Of a stretch of 64,000 bases of DNA, positions 49,061 to 58,586 are shown one piece after another. Every line of letters begins with the position of its first letter. The first letter of the stretch is position 1. Position numbers and translations under genes: made by a program. The notes beneath the pieces are model-generated. The model saw nothing but the letters and a program-made list of their open reading frames with translations, searched no databases and had not been told where the DNA came from. The stretch is from Bacillaceae bacterium (lineage in GTDB: Bacteria; Bacillota; Bacilli; JACDOE01): the NCBI GenBank assembly GCA_017656255.1, contig JACDOE010000001.1, positions 186,001 to 250,000 of the forward strand, read 5' to 3'.

Positions 49061-51367
49061 GTGAGTAAAGTCTGGCGAAACAAATGGATACATACGGCGC
49101 TAGCCGGTGTGATGGTTTTGAGTGTGGTTCCGACGGCAAAAGCAGCAACCAATACGTCAGTCGAGTCAAATGTCGTCACCACAAGTGAGAGTTCACAATC
49201 AGATTCAGATTCCGTGCTGCAAGAAACGAAAATTTCCAGAGAAGAAGCCATTGAGATTGCGAAAAAACATTTTGACATTCCGGAAGGATATCAGGGGCCA
49301 GAAGTATCCCGCGATTCATTTCGTTATGAGAATCAGGTGATATGGCAGGTCCGGTGGCGTAAAGAGGGTCCCGATTATGCCTTTATCGAGGTTGGCGTAG
49401 ACGCTGACACCGGACAGATTGTCAGATATTATGCCAATCAGAATAATGATGAGAATAACGTGACTTTTCCTCCGGAAGTCAGTTATGAAGAAGCGGTGGA
49501 CATTGCGAAGAAATTTGTGACCCGTATTTATGGGGAAAAGGCAGCCCAATACCAGGTTGATGACAGATACACCAGCTGGGGCCGGGTGATTCAGTCACCG
49601 CATGATCAGTATTCAGTCCGGTTTATCATGCTAAAGAATGGGGTTCCTTTTCCGCGCAATTCCATCAATGTACAGGTGAATGGGAATGGAAAAGTGGTCT
49701 CGTTCTATGCCAATTTGCTTGAGGATGTCACGTTTGAGGAGAAGCAAGATATCTTGACCGTGGACGAATTGAGAGAAATGCTTCAGCAAGATCTGGAGAT
49801 GAATCTGGTTTATCGTCCATCCTTTACAGATTATCGTGAAAGACAGAAAAGGGAGCCGGAGATGGTCCTATCCTATGAACCGGAAAATTGGAGGATGTGG
49901 GATGCTCACACCGGCAAACCGTTGAATTATAACGGAGACATTGTCGAAGAACAGGAACAACAGGAGTTGAATCCCCTGGCATCGGAGCCGGTCGCAGATC
50001 CTCCGCAACAACGGGAAAAACCGTTGACCGATGAAGAAGCACTGCAAGTCCTGCATGACCGGTTTGAACTGCCGGATGAGATCACCATTGGTTCCGTACA
50101 GAAACGTCCCAATACACCGGTTGATTCCAGTGATTTCTGGCACATCATGTTTCGGTATGAGTATAACCGTGGCTCAGTCGGATGGACGGGAGCAGTGATT
50201 GACGCAAGTACCGGGGAAATAGTCCGTTTTGACATATCCCCTTATCTGGGTGAGAAGTTGCAACAGGAACAAAAGGAACAGGATGATGAATATCCCGTTG
50301 CTTATGAAGAGGCCAAAGAAGAAGCGCTCCAATTCGTTAAATCTTACAGCAAGGATAAACTTCATCAACTGTTCCTGGTTGAAACCAGGACAGATCCGGA
50401 TCAGTACCGGTTCTTGCCCTCTTATCGATTTGTGTTTCAGCGCTATATCGATGGCGTTCAAGTACATGGACACTTTGTTGCGGTTACGGTTTCCGCTGAT
50501 TCCGGAGATGTTGTCAGTTTCGATCAGAACTGGGATTGGGACAAAGAATTCCCTCCTGTTGAAGAGGTCATTACCGAAGAAGAAGCCAGACAGATTTTTC
50601 TTGACAGTTATGATCTGAGACTGGAATATCATGTGTCATCAGAAGAAGTGAGGGCTTTTGAGGAAAATAAAGAAAATATGACGGCCTGGTTGATTTACAG
50701 ACCACAACAGAAGTCAACGGAACCTTTTTACATTGATGCCGTGAGTGGTGAAAAGTTAAGTAGTCGGGATGGTAAACCGTTGTCTGAAGAAGGCGATACA
50801 GGTCTCCAGGATATTCAGGGGCACTGGGCAGAGAAGGAACTGAACTATCTGGTGCAACTTGAAGCCATTGAGTTACAGGACGGTAAGGTTAATCCCGATA
50901 AACAGGTCAGCCGTGGCGAAATGATGGATATTTTTGCACGGGTTGTTGATCGCGGATACCGTTACTATGCCGAACGTTCCGATCAGGCTCCGGCATTTGA
51001 AGACGTTGGGAAAGACCACAAATATTATAACGCGGTACAATGGGCCGTTATGAGAGATTTCATTGATGGGGGAGGGGCGTTCCATCCGGACCGGGCCATT
51101 ACCCGCGAAGAACTGGCAGTCTGGGTTGTAAAAGCACTGGGACTGGCTTCACTAGCTGAGAAAGAAGAGTTCTTCCAGGTGTCGTTCCAGGATCGTCATC
51201 AGCTTAAGCATCCCGGTTATGTGGCGCTGGTTAATGCCCTTGGCATCATGAACGGGAAAAGTGATGGCAATTTTTATCCGGGTGCTCCCGTTACCCGTGC
51301 TGAAGCAGCTGTGGTGCTTGTACGCTTTATGAATCAGCGAAACCAGCTGGATTCCCCGATTCAATAA
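49061..51367 (+). CDS. S-layer-anchored YcdB/YcdC-domain protein
   Basis: A 768-residue exported protein: signal peptide with cleavage near AKA-A (residues 25-30), repeated YcdB/YcdC (DUF4901) units with PepSY-like pattern (SREEAIEIAKKHFDIPEGY, SYEEAVDIAKKFV, TDEEALQVLHDRFELPDE, AYEEAKEEALQFV, TEEEARQIFLDSYDL), then three S-layer homology motifs (about 585-760: DIQGHWAEKELNYLV, YYNAVQWAVMRDFIDGG, ALVNALGIMNGKSDG). SLH domains bind pyruvylated wall polymer. The repeats may chaperone or inhibit extracytoplasmic proteases. GTG start behind GGAGAGGGG. Confidence 0.88.
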   Translation: MSKVWRNKWIHTALAGVMVLSVVPTAKAATNTSVESNVVTTSESSQSDSDSVLQETKISREEAIEIAKKHFDIPEGYQGPEVSRDSFRYENQVIWQVRWRKEGPDYAFIEVGVDADTGQIVRYYANQNNDENNVTFPPEVSYEEAVDIAKKFVTRIYGEKAAQYQVDDRYTSWGRVIQSPHDQYSVRFIMLKNGVPFPRNSINVQVNGNGKVVSFYANLLEDVTFEEKQDILTVDELREMLQQDLEMNLVYRPSFTDYRERQKREPEMVLSYEPENWRMWDAHTGKPLNYNGDIVEEQEQQELNPLASEPVADPPQQREKPLTDEEALQVLHDRFELPDEITIGSVQKRPNTPVDSSDFWHIMFRYEYNRGSVGWTGAVIDASTGEIVRFDISPYLGEKLQQEQKEQDDEYPVAYEEAKEEALQFVKSYSKDKLHQLFLVETRTDPDQYRFLPSYRFVFQRYIDGVQVHGHFVAVTVSADSGDVVSFDQNWDWDKEFPPVEEVITEEEARQIFLDSYDLRLEYHVSSEEVRAFEENKENMTAWLIYRPQQKSTEPFYIDAVSGEKLSSRDGKPLSEEGDTGLQDIQGHWAEKELNYLVQLEAIELQDGKVNPDKQVSRGEMMDIFARVVDRGYRYYAERSDQAPAFEDVGKDHKYYNAVQWAVMRDFIDGGGAFHPDRAITREELAVWVVKALGLASLAEKEEFFQVSFQDRHQLKHPGYVALVNALGIMNGKSDGNFYPGAPVTRAEAAVVLVRFMNQRNQLDSPIQ

Positions 51368-51388
51368 CTTGAAAACATATATATAACG

Positions 51389-51428
51389 AACCGCCTTTCC
51401 TGCTTATCGGCAGGGAGGCGGTTTTTTG
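51389..51428 (+). terminator. Terminator after the SLH protein gene
   Basis: AACCGCCTTTCCTGC (51389-51403) pairs with GCAGGGAGGCGGTT with one mismatch, then TTTTTT. Confidence 0.9.
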
Positions 51429-51460
51429 CTTCATGCAATGAAACCCGTTTTATTTAACTC

Positions 51461-51530
51461 ACATAAACTAACTTAAACTTACTTAAACAAATAAAAACTT
51501 ATTGACGATGAAACCGTTTTTTAATATGGT
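51461..51530 (+). promoter_or_regulatory. Promoter with 10-bp phased repeats upstream of the HTH-PBP regulator
   Basis: Four 10-bp units in register (ACATAAACTA, ACTTAAACTT, ACTTAAACAA, ATAAAAACTT; 51461-51500) lie directly before -35 TTGACG (51502-51507). A 17-nt spacer leads to TATGGT (51525-51530). Phasing with the helical turn suggests bent DNA, an UP-like element, or tandem regulator sites. Confidence 0.55.
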
Positions 51531-51564
51531 AAAGTATATATCAAAACGCCGAGGGGCTGATGAA

Positions 51565-52503
51565 ATGGAAGAGTTATTAACTCCTGAAGAAGCAGCCGAG
51601 ATTCTCAAAATATCCAAATACACCATTTATGAAATGGTGAAAAGAGGTGAACTCCCTGCCACGCGAATCGGCAGGAAAATTCGGATTGATCCACGTGATC
51701 TGGAGATGTTTGTTCAGTCAAGTAAAGGTCAATGGGATTGCCGCATTGAAGACGAAGATGATGTCGATCCTGTTACCTCGGAACCGGACAGGAACCACCC
51801 TGTTTTGTTTACGGGAAGTCATGATTTGTCATTGGATCATCTGGTTCGGTTTCTAAACAACCGCTATCCCGGTGGCCGAATGATCCCGGCGTTTGTGGGC
51901 AGCATGGAAGGCTTATTACACCTTTACCACGGACAGGCTGAGATTGCGGGCTGTCACCTGCTGGACGAGGAAACCGGACTCTACAATATTCCTTATGTAA
52001 AGCGGATTTTTATGGGTGAAAAATTATATGTTATCCGCTTCGTCCAGAGAGTGCAGGGATTGATGGTAGAGCCGGGAAATCCGAAAGGGATTCGGGACTG
52101 GTCGGACTTCAGTCGAAAGGATATCACCATGGTGAACCGCCAGAAGGGAGCTGGTACCCGTGTGCTTCTTGATTACCATTTGAAACAGATTGGAATTGAC
52201 AGTTCATCTATCAAAGGGTACGAACATACGGAAACCACTCATTACGGTGCGGCTGCCGCCGTGTCCCGGGGAGAAGCCGATGTCGCCGTAGGCATTGAAA
52301 GTGCGGCGCGTGCGATGGGACTTGAATTTATTCCCCTTGCCCGGGAAAATTATGATCTGGTGATGCGTCGGGAGTTTGTACAAAGTGAAAAGTGGTCACA
52401 AATCAGGCAAACGATGCTGTCTGATTCTTTCAAGGAGAAAATCACGCAACTCGGGGGATATGAAATGAAAGACATGGGAGAAATTGTGGAGGAGGTCTGT
52501 TAA
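51565..52503 (+). CDS. Excisionase-type HTH regulator with periplasmic-binding-protein-like domain
   Basis: A 312-residue one-component regulator. Residues 1-55 form a MerR/excisionase-like HTH (LLTPEEAAEILKISKYTIYEMVKRGELPATRIGRKIRI). Residues 95-310 are a PBP-like ligand domain (VLFTGSHDLSLDHL ... RQKGAGTRVLLDYHL ... SRGEADVAVGIESAARA), related to molybdate/tungstate binding folds. It is immediately upstream of tupABC and probably senses molybdate or tungstate. Start ATG 51565, 8 nt after GAGGGG, is preferred to 51502, which falls in the promoter. Its stop is 1 nt before the tupA start, so it is co-transcribed with tupA. Confidence 0.85.
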   Translation: MEELLTPEEAAEILKISKYTIYEMVKRGELPATRIGRKIRIDPRDLEMFVQSSKGQWDCRIEDEDDVDPVTSEPDRNHPVLFTGSHDLSLDHLVRFLNNRYPGGRMIPAFVGSMEGLLHLYHGQAEIAGCHLLDEETGLYNIPYVKRIFMGEKLYVIRFVQRVQGLMVEPGNPKGIRDWSDFSRKDITMVNRQKGAGTRVLLDYHLKQIGIDSSSIKGYEHTETTHYGAAAAVSRGEADVAVGIESAARAMGLEFIPLARENYDLVMRREFVQSEKWSQIRQTMLSDSFKEKITQLGGYEMKDMGEIVEEVC

Positions 52504-52504
52504 A

Positions 52505-53401
52505 ATGATGAAGAAGTTAACGAAAACAGGACTTATATTACTTTTGGGAATGATGATGTTGCTTGTAGCCTGCAGCAATGAAGCCACCAGTCAGGAGGGA
52601 AATAACGAACCAGCCGGACAGGAAGAATCGGATGATCAGTATCTGATCCTGGCGACCACCACCAGTACCCAGGACAGCGGTCTGTTGGACGTGTTGGTCC
52701 CCATGTTTGAAGAACAGACCGGTTATATGGTAAAAACCATTGCTGTCGGAACCGGAAAAGCACTGGATATGGGAAATAAAGGAGAAGCGGACGTGCTTTT
52801 GGTTCATGCCCCTTCTGCAGAAATGGAACTGGTGGAAAACGGAAGTGCCATCAATCGTCAACTGGTGATGCACAATGATTTTGTCATCGTAGGGCCGAAA
52901 GAGGACCCCGCCGGTATTAAAGGGATGACAAAAGTTGATGAAGCTTTTAAAAAGGTGGCGAATGCTGCTGCCCTGTTTATGTCCCGTGGCGATGATTCCG
53001 GAACAAATAAGAAGGAATTGGCTATCTGGAAAAAAGCAGGCATTACACCGGAAGGAAAATGGTATCAGGAATCCGGACAGGGAATGGGGCAGACACTTCG
53101 TATCGCTTCTGACAAACAGGGATACACCCTGACTGACCGTGCGACCTACCTGGTACATAAAGATGAAATTGAACTGGAGATCATGGTTGAAGGAGATCCG
53201 AGTCTGTTGAATATCTATCATGTGATGCAGGTGAATCCGGAGAAGTTTGAAAAGGTAAAGGCTGAACCGGCTGAAGCATTCGTTTCTTTTATGGTTGCAG
53301 AGGAGGCTCAGCAGGTGATTAAGGAATTTGGGGTGGATAAATTCGGGCAACCGCTGTTTTTTCCGGATGCCGGTAAAGATGAAAAAGAACTGGGACTTTA
53401 A
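52505..53401 (+). CDS. tupA: Tungstate ABC transporter substrate-binding lipoprotein
   Basis: A 298-residue lipoprotein (lipobox LLVAC near residue 20). The diagnostic TTTSTQDSGLLDVLVPMFE segment near residue 52 is the TupA oxyanion site; ModA and WtpA differ here. VGTGKALDMGNKGEADVLLVHAP and SRGDDSGTNKKEL complete the pattern. TupA binds tungstate with very high selectivity over molybdate. Start ATG 52505, 9 nt after GGAGGAGG. Tungsten would be used by W-dependent formate dehydrogenase or aldehyde oxidoreductase elsewhere in the genome, or by the molybdoenzyme of this window. Confidence 0.92.
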   Translation: MMKKLTKTGLILLLGMMMLLVACSNEATSQEGNNEPAGQEESDDQYLILATTTSTQDSGLLDVLVPMFEEQTGYMVKTIAVGTGKALDMGNKGEADVLLVHAPSAEMELVENGSAINRQLVMHNDFVIVGPKEDPAGIKGMTKVDEAFKKVANAAALFMSRGDDSGTNKKELAIWKKAGITPEGKWYQESGQGMGQTLRIASDKQGYTLTDRATYLVHKDEIELEIMVEGDPSLLNIYHVMQVNPEKFEKVKAEPAEAFVSFMVAEEAQQVIKEFGVDKFGQPLFFPDAGKDEKELGL

Positions 53402-53469
53402 AAGTAGTAGTCTATTGACGGTCATATGGTAAAGAAAGAGATAAGTTATAACGACGGGGGAATGGGTTT

Positions 53470-54168
53470 ATGGACATGATCTGGGAAGGAATTGTACAGG
53501 CATTTGTCATGATTGTAACAGGTGATCCCGAGATATTCGAGATCACCTGGCTGACGCTTAAAGTGTCCGGTACGGCTACCCTGATCAGTCTTCTGATCGG
53601 TGTTCCCCTGGGAGTCACACTGGCATGGACCCGTTTTCCCGGACGCAAGTTTTTGATCAGCCTGGTGAACACTGCAATGGGTTTTCCACCGGTAGTCGTG
53701 GGTCTGTGGGTGTTCCTGCTTCTGGCTCGCAACGGCCCCCTCGGGGAGCTGGAACTTCTTTATACACCTACCGCGATTGTCATTGCCCAGTCGGTTATTG
53801 CATCCCCTATCGTCATGGGATTGACCAGTGCTGCGATTATGCAGGTGGATGAGAAAATGCGCCTTCAGATCAGGGCCCTGGGAGCCACCCGTCGCCAAAT
53901 GCTTTTGCTGGTCATTCGGGAAGCCCGTTTTTCGTTGATTGCCGCTGTTATTGCCGGTTTTGGAGCGGTGATATCCGAGGTGGGCGCATCCATGATGGTC
54001 GGCGGAAACATCAAGGGTTACTCCCGGGTACTGACAACGGCAACGGTAATGGAAGTATCAAAAGGAAATACAGAAGTGGCGATCGGGATTTCCGTGATCC
54101 TGATGACGCTGGCCTATCTGGTAACCCTGTTTCTCACCATGTTACAGCAGCGGGAGGTGAAAGGATGA
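53470..54168 (+). CDS. tupB: Tungstate ABC transporter permease
   Basis: A 232-residue permease with about five to six membrane helices. The BPD_transp_1 coupling loop motif is visible (LRIRALGATRRQMLLLVIREARFSLIAAVIAGFGAVISEVGASMMVGG). Strong resemblance to TupB, with the early TLKVSGTATLISLLIGVPLGVTLA segment. ATG start behind ACGGGGG. It overlaps tupC by 4 nt (ATGA), so they are translationally coupled. Confidence 0.92.
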   Translation: MDMIWEGIVQAFVMIVTGDPEIFEITWLTLKVSGTATLISLLIGVPLGVTLAWTRFPGRKFLISLVNTAMGFPPVVVGLWVFLLLARNGPLGELELLYTPTAIVIAQSVIASPIVMGLTSAAIMQVDEKMRLQIRALGATRRQMLLLVIREARFSLIAAVIAGFGAVISEVGASMMVGGNIKGYSRVLTTATVMEVSKGNTEVAIGISVILMTLAYLVTLFLTMLQQREVKG

Positions 54169-54923
54169 ACCCGCCCATTCTGCAGGTTAAAAACATCGAA
54201 GTTGTAAGACATAACAAAAAGATTCTGGATGTTGAGGATTTTTCATTAAAACAGGGTGATGTGACAGGCTTAATTGGCCCGAATGGAGCAGGAAAAAGCA
54301 CCCTTGTTAAAACGCTTGCCCTTCTGGAACCCCCGACCGGGGGTGAAATTTATTTTCGGGGAATCCGAATCTGGCCGGGTTCAATCAGTATGAATGTGAG
54401 ACGGCAAATGGCGGTGGTCTTTCAGCAACCGCTCATGTTTCATACAACTGTTTTTCAAAATGTTGCCGTCAGTTTGCGTTTGCGCCGGGTCCCGCGTAGG
54501 CAGGTTAAAGAAAGAGTCGACTATTGGCTGGATCAGTTTGGGATACGTCACCTGGCAGACCGCAATGCCAGAACACTTTCAGGTGGGGAGGCCCAGCGCG
54601 TCAATCTGGCCAGGGCGATGGTGGTGAATCCCAGAGTCCTATTTCTTGATGAACCATTTACTGCGCTTGATTTGCCCACCAAGCGATCATTGCTTCGTGA
54701 TTTTCGCCGGATTCTGGCGGAAACTGACACGACGGCTGTCCTGATCAGCCATGACTATCAGGAAGTGAAGTACCTGTGTCGGGAGATGCATGTCATATTT
54801 GATGGAAAAATACAATTCAACTCCCATGTTGATCATGTCGAGGCCGGTGAACTTCCCACTCCCCTCTCCCGCTTTGTGCAGGATTTTGTCACTCCCCTGT
54901 CTGACGAAAGGCCTGATTCATAA
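54165..54923 (+). CDS. tupC: Tungstate ABC transporter ATP-binding protein
   Basis: A 252-residue ABC ATPase. Walker A GPNGAGKS is near residue 38, the signature LSGGEAQRVNLARA near 138, and Walker B VLFLDEPFTALD near 158 with ISHDYQEV after it. It energises uptake of tungstate with TupA and TupB. Overlap of 4 nt with tupB. There is no clear terminator after it before the amidase gene 182 nt downstream. Confidence 0.92.
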   Translation: MNPPILQVKNIEVVRHNKKILDVEDFSLKQGDVTGLIGPNGAGKSTLVKTLALLEPPTGGEIYFRGIRIWPGSISMNVRRQMAVVFQQPLMFHTTVFQNVAVSLRLRRVPRRQVKERVDYWLDQFGIRHLADRNARTLSGGEAQRVNLARAMVVNPRVLFLDEPFTALDLPTKRSLLRDFRRILAETDTTAVLISHDYQEVKYLCREMHVIFDGKIQFNSHVDHVEAGELPTPLSRFVQDFVTPLSDERPDS

Positions 54924-55105
54924 AAGACCGCACATTTTTTAGAGCAACTTTTGGTTTGGCCGGGCGTCTAAAAAGATGTAAAAATCGACAGCAATTTTCA
55001 AGCCGTTTTGCCATGGTCAACGCCTTAACTGACACCTTTAATGCGGGACCTGTCGAAGGCTACTTTTGCATCAAGAATCACACAAAAACAGGGAAGGGGA
55101 GACAC

Positions 55106-57100
55106 ATGAAGCGATTTTTGACAGCGGTATGGTTGTTGGTAATGGTTTTTGCGATTCCCGGTCTGGCAGGAGCTCAGGATCATTCGGTATCACTGGTGAT
55201 TGAAGGAGAGACAGTTGAGCCGGATGTTCCACCCCTCATACATAATCAGCGTACACTGGTACCTGTTCGGGTTGTTGCAGAAGGTCTGGGAGCGGATGTG
55301 GACTGGGATGGCGAGACGCGTACCGCAACCATCACGAACGATGACACGATTTTGAAACTGCAGTTGGATAATCCGGTCGCCGAATTGAACGGGCAGCGTG
55401 TGGAAATGGACGCCCCTCCGATGATTCGTAATCAGCGTATGCTTTTGCCATTGCGTTTTGTCGGCGAGGCGATGGGGATTACGGTCGGTTGGGAAGATTT
55501 AACCCGCACGGTTTATGTCAACCAGACTTATACGGTGACGATCAACGGAGAAGATGTTTCAGGAAAAGTTAAGATTTATCAACTGAAAAATGAACCGTAT
55601 GTTGAGATTGAAACGATTGCCGGAAAGCTGGGGCTCGATACCCGGTATCAGGAAGAGAATCGAATGATTCTTGATAATTACTCAGAGAACTGGGAAATCA
55701 CTCCGGGTAAACCGTTAAAAGTGACTCAGTCGTCTGAGACAACCGGACTCAAGTCGAAAAAATCAGGCGTGGTGAAACAGATTGACTTTAAAACAGTTGT
55801 TCCTTTACGTAGTCTGGAAGATTTGACGGAAGGGTCTGTGGAGACAGATCTGAAAAAAAGGGAAATTCATATCGAACGGTTACGCAATGTTGAAGGGATA
55901 ACAGTGGAAGACGGCGTTACCGTATCCATTCAGACCAGCGCCCCGGTTAAGCCGATTGACTTTACACTTGTTGGCCCTCACCGTATTGTGCTCGATATTC
56001 CGGCATCCGTTCTTTCCGAGGAATTTTTGGATTCCCTTGGAGAACTCGAAGAATTGAAGACGGATTCCGATAACTCCGATATCGAAACAGGTACAAAAGA
56101 GGAAGATAGCGAACAGGCAAATGATGAAATGGATTCTGAAGACCCCGAAGAACCGGATCAATCGGAACAGGTTGAAGAAAATTACGAAGGGCAGGCGGGA
56201 ACCGGCTCTACAGATGAGGAAGATCAGAAACCTGCAAGTGGTATTTTTGTGTTACCACTACCCTGGGAAGAGGAGGGTCCCTCCAATACCGAGGTAAAGG
56301 ATACCGATTCTTCTTCAGAGGAAGATAAAGATGTAGTTGATCCAGAAGTCAAAGAACAGGGCGTTCATGAGATACTGGACAACCTGAGTCCGGAAGAAGT
56401 GATTGAAAAATATCCGGCTATCCGGGAGATTCGTTTCAGTCAGTTTGAAGAATCCCCTTATATCGTCCGGGTTGTCCTGGAATTGAATCGAAAAAGCAAT
56501 TATCAGATCGTTTCCGATGAAAACGGGTTGCAAATTAAACTGGATCCCCTTCCGCCTAAACTCGGATATCTGATTGTCGTCGATGCGGGGCACGGAGGTA
56601 AAGATCCGGGAGCGCAGGGTGTTTCCGGCAATGTTGAAAAAGACTTTAATCTTGATGTTGCACAGCGACTGGTTAAGCTGTTGAAACAGTACAAAGAATT
56701 TCAAGTTGTGGCCACACGTCAGGATGATACATTTTTAACCCTGGATGAACGTGTCCAGATTGCGAATGATATGAATGCCGATCTGTTTATATCGATTCAT
56801 GCCAATGCCTACAGGCCCACTTCCCGGGGAACAGAAACCTATTATTATCATCAGCGCAGTAAAAATCTGGCGCATGTGATTCACCGCCATCTACTCAATG
56901 CAACCGGGTTCCCTGACCGGAAAGTACAGACAGCCCCTTTTTATGTGATTAAACACACAGACATGCCGGCGGTTCTGACGGAAACTGGATTCATGACCAA
57001 CCAGTATGAAAATCAGATGATGTTAAAACCGGAATTCAGACAAAAAGTGGCTGAATCCCTGGCCGCAGGTATTCGAGACTATTACTTGAATTATGAATAA
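55106..57100 (+). CDS. N-acetylmuramoyl-L-alanine amidase with CuAO-N-like and AMIN-type domains
   Basis: A 664-residue secreted cell-wall amidase. It has a signal peptide (1-25), a copper-amine-oxidase N-terminal-like domain (28-140; PPLIHNQRTLVPVRVVAEGLGADVDW and PPMIRNQRMLLPLRFVGEAMG), AMIN-like strands near 250-310 and again before the catalytic domain, and a very acidic linker (about 320-430). The zinc amidase_3 domain (485-664) carries VVDAGHGGKDPGAQG, SIHANA and TETGFMTN, the expected zinc and catalytic residues. It cleaves the stem peptide from MurNAc. ATG 55106 behind GGGAAGGGG replaces the long frame at 54956. Confidence 0.9.
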   Translation: MKRFLTAVWLLVMVFAIPGLAGAQDHSVSLVIEGETVEPDVPPLIHNQRTLVPVRVVAEGLGADVDWDGETRTATITNDDTILKLQLDNPVAELNGQRVEMDAPPMIRNQRMLLPLRFVGEAMGITVGWEDLTRTVYVNQTYTVTINGEDVSGKVKIYQLKNEPYVEIETIAGKLGLDTRYQEENRMILDNYSENWEITPGKPLKVTQSSETTGLKSKKSGVVKQIDFKTVVPLRSLEDLTEGSVETDLKKREIHIERLRNVEGITVEDGVTVSIQTSAPVKPIDFTLVGPHRIVLDIPASVLSEEFLDSLGELEELKTDSDNSDIETGTKEEDSEQANDEMDSEDPEEPDQSEQVEENYEGQAGTGSTDEEDQKPASGIFVLPLPWEEEGPSNTEVKDTDSSSEEDKDVVDPEVKEQGVHEILDNLSPEEVIEKYPAIREIRFSQFEESPYIVRVVLELNRKSNYQIVSDENGLQIKLDPLPPKLGYLIVVDAGHGGKDPGAQGVSGNVEKDFNLDVAQRLVKLLKQYKEFQVVATRQDDTFLTLDERVQIANDMNADLFISIHANAYRPTSRGTETYYYHQRSKNLAHVIHRHLLNATGFPDRKVQTAPFYVIKHTDMPAVLTETGFMTNQYENQMMLKPEFRQKVAESLAAGIRDYYLNYE

Positions 57101-57115
57101 ACAGGGGGGATCCAT

Positions 57116-57655
57116 GTGAAACGTATGACAATATTGGTTACGATCCTGATCATGTCCCTGTCACTGGCTTCCTGTGGAACCACAGGCAGTCAACCGGACG
57201 TTTCTCCGGGTGAAACAGGCACAGAAACAGAGCAGCCTCCAAATGAAGAAGCATCAGAACAGGAGAAAGTGACCGTTTACTATGTGAATGAGCAGGCAAC
57301 GGATCTGGTCGGGGAAGAACGTGATCTGGAATATGAGACACCGGAACAGAAATATGAAGAAGTGATGCTACTGTTGCAGGATCCGCGTGAGGATGGACAT
57401 TACTCGCTCTGGGAAGCGTTTCAGTATCATACCATCACCCTCCAGGCAAATACACTGGTGATTGATGCTTCGGGCGAAAATACGTACACGTTTGGTGGAG
57501 GCATTGAGGCGATGGCTTTTGATGCGTTCACCCGCACCTTTTTCCAGTTTCCCGAGGTAGAACAGATTCAATTTACGGTTGACGGGGAGATTGTTGAAGC
57601 CATGATGGGACATATCGATACGAGAGAGCCCTTTGTCAGGGAAGAAAGCCGGTAG
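57116..57655 (+). CDS. GerMN-domain lipoprotein
   Basis: A 179-residue lipoprotein (lipobox SLASC near residue 20) with a Glu/Thr-rich linker, then one GerMN domain (VTVYYVNEQATDLVGEERDLEY ... GGGIEAMAFDAFTRTFFQFPEVEQIQFTVDG). GerM of B. subtilis, with two such domains, is needed for spore cortex and septal assembly during engulfment; this single-domain form also resembles LpqB-like lipoproteins. It follows the amidase by 15 nt, so the two may work together in wall remodelling. GTG start after GGGGGGATCC. Confidence 0.88.
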   Translation: MKRMTILVTILIMSLSLASCGTTGSQPDVSPGETGTETEQPPNEEASEQEKVTVYYVNEQATDLVGEERDLEYETPEQKYEEVMLLLQDPREDGHYSLWEAFQYHTITLQANTLVIDASGENTYTFGGGIEAMAFDAFTRTFFQFPEVEQIQFTVDGEIVEAMMGHIDTREPFVREESR

Positions 57656-57674
57656 TCATGCCGGCTTTTTTTAT
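57645..57674 (+). terminator. Terminator after the GerMN gene
   Basis: AAAGCCGG (57645-57652, containing the stop region) and CCGGCTTT (57661-57668) pair perfectly, then TTTTATT. Confidence 0.88.
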
Positions 57675-57762
57675 TTCAGTAGACCAATGGTCAATCGCAT
57701 GAAAAACATGTAAAATATATAATGGCAGAAATATTGACATGAAACAGGGAGGTTCATTCATT

Positions 57763-58569
57763 TTGAAGAACGGAAGAGGCTGGCAGGAATTTTTGATACC
57801 GTATGAACAGGCGGTTGATGAACTTAAGATAAAATTCCGTTCCATTCGTTCCGAACTGAAAAAAAGAAATGATTACTCTCCCATCGAGTTTGTGGTGGGG
57901 CGGGTCAAGAAAATCTCAAGCATCCTGTCAAAGGCGAGCAAGTTGAATATTCCGCTCAATCGTATCGAAGACGAGATGGAAGATATCGCCGGGATCCGTA
58001 TTATGTGCCAGTTTGTAGACGATATCGAAAAGGTCGTGGAACTGATCCGGCAACGGGAAGGAAAAGATATGTCCATTGTAACTGAAAAAGATTATGTCCG
58101 TCATCAGAAAGAGAGCGGATACCGCAGCTATCATATGGTTATCCGATATCCCGTTCAGACATCACTGGGTGAAAAAGAGATCCTGGCCGAGATTCAGATT
58201 CGCACGCTGGCGATGAATTTTTGGGCCACCATTGAACATTCATTGAATTATAAATATGAACATAATATCCCGGAAGCTATTAAGATCAAACTGAAAAAAG
58301 CGGCGGAAGCTGCTTTTCAGCTGGACCAGGAAATGTCGGATATCCGGGATGAAATTATGGAGGCTCAGAAATCTTTTGAAGACAAGTCATCGACAGTGTC
58401 CAACATCTTGAAGAATCTTGAAAGCCTGTTTATACAGGGGTATGTTGTCGAGGCGAGTGAATACCAGAAACGATTCAATCATTTGATGGCGATCGGGGAT
58501 ATTCTGCAGCTGCGTGAATTATCAAGGCAACTGGAAAATGAGGTTCAAAAAACTGGCAGCCTGACCTGA
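57763..58569 (+). CDS. Small alarmone synthetase, GTP pyrophosphokinase (YjbM/RelQ-like)
   Basis: A 268-residue RelA/SpoT-synthetase-domain protein without the hydrolase, TGS or ACT domains, hence a small alarmone synthetase. Motifs: RVKKISSILSKASK (pyrophosphate donor side), EDIAGIRIMCQFVDDI, KESGYRSYHMVI and AEIQIRTLAMNFWATIEHSLNYK. It makes (p)ppGpp from GTP/GDP and ATP and probably forms a tetramer, with a helical C-terminal tail. I prefer TTG 57763, 10 nt after GGAGG, over ATG 57739, which lies before that ribosome binding site. Confidence 0.92.
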   Translation: MKNGRGWQEFLIPYEQAVDELKIKFRSIRSELKKRNDYSPIEFVVGRVKKISSILSKASKLNIPLNRIEDEMEDIAGIRIMCQFVDDIEKVVELIRQREGKDMSIVTEKDYVRHQKESGYRSYHMVIRYPVQTSLGEKEILAEIQIRTLAMNFWATIEHSLNYKYEHNIPEAIKIKLKKAAEAAFQLDQEMSDIRDEIMEAQKSFEDKSSTVSNILKNLESLFIQGYVVEASEYQKRFNHLMAIGDILQLRELSRQLENEVQKTGSLT

Positions 58570-58586
58570 AAAGGAGAGGAATTGAA

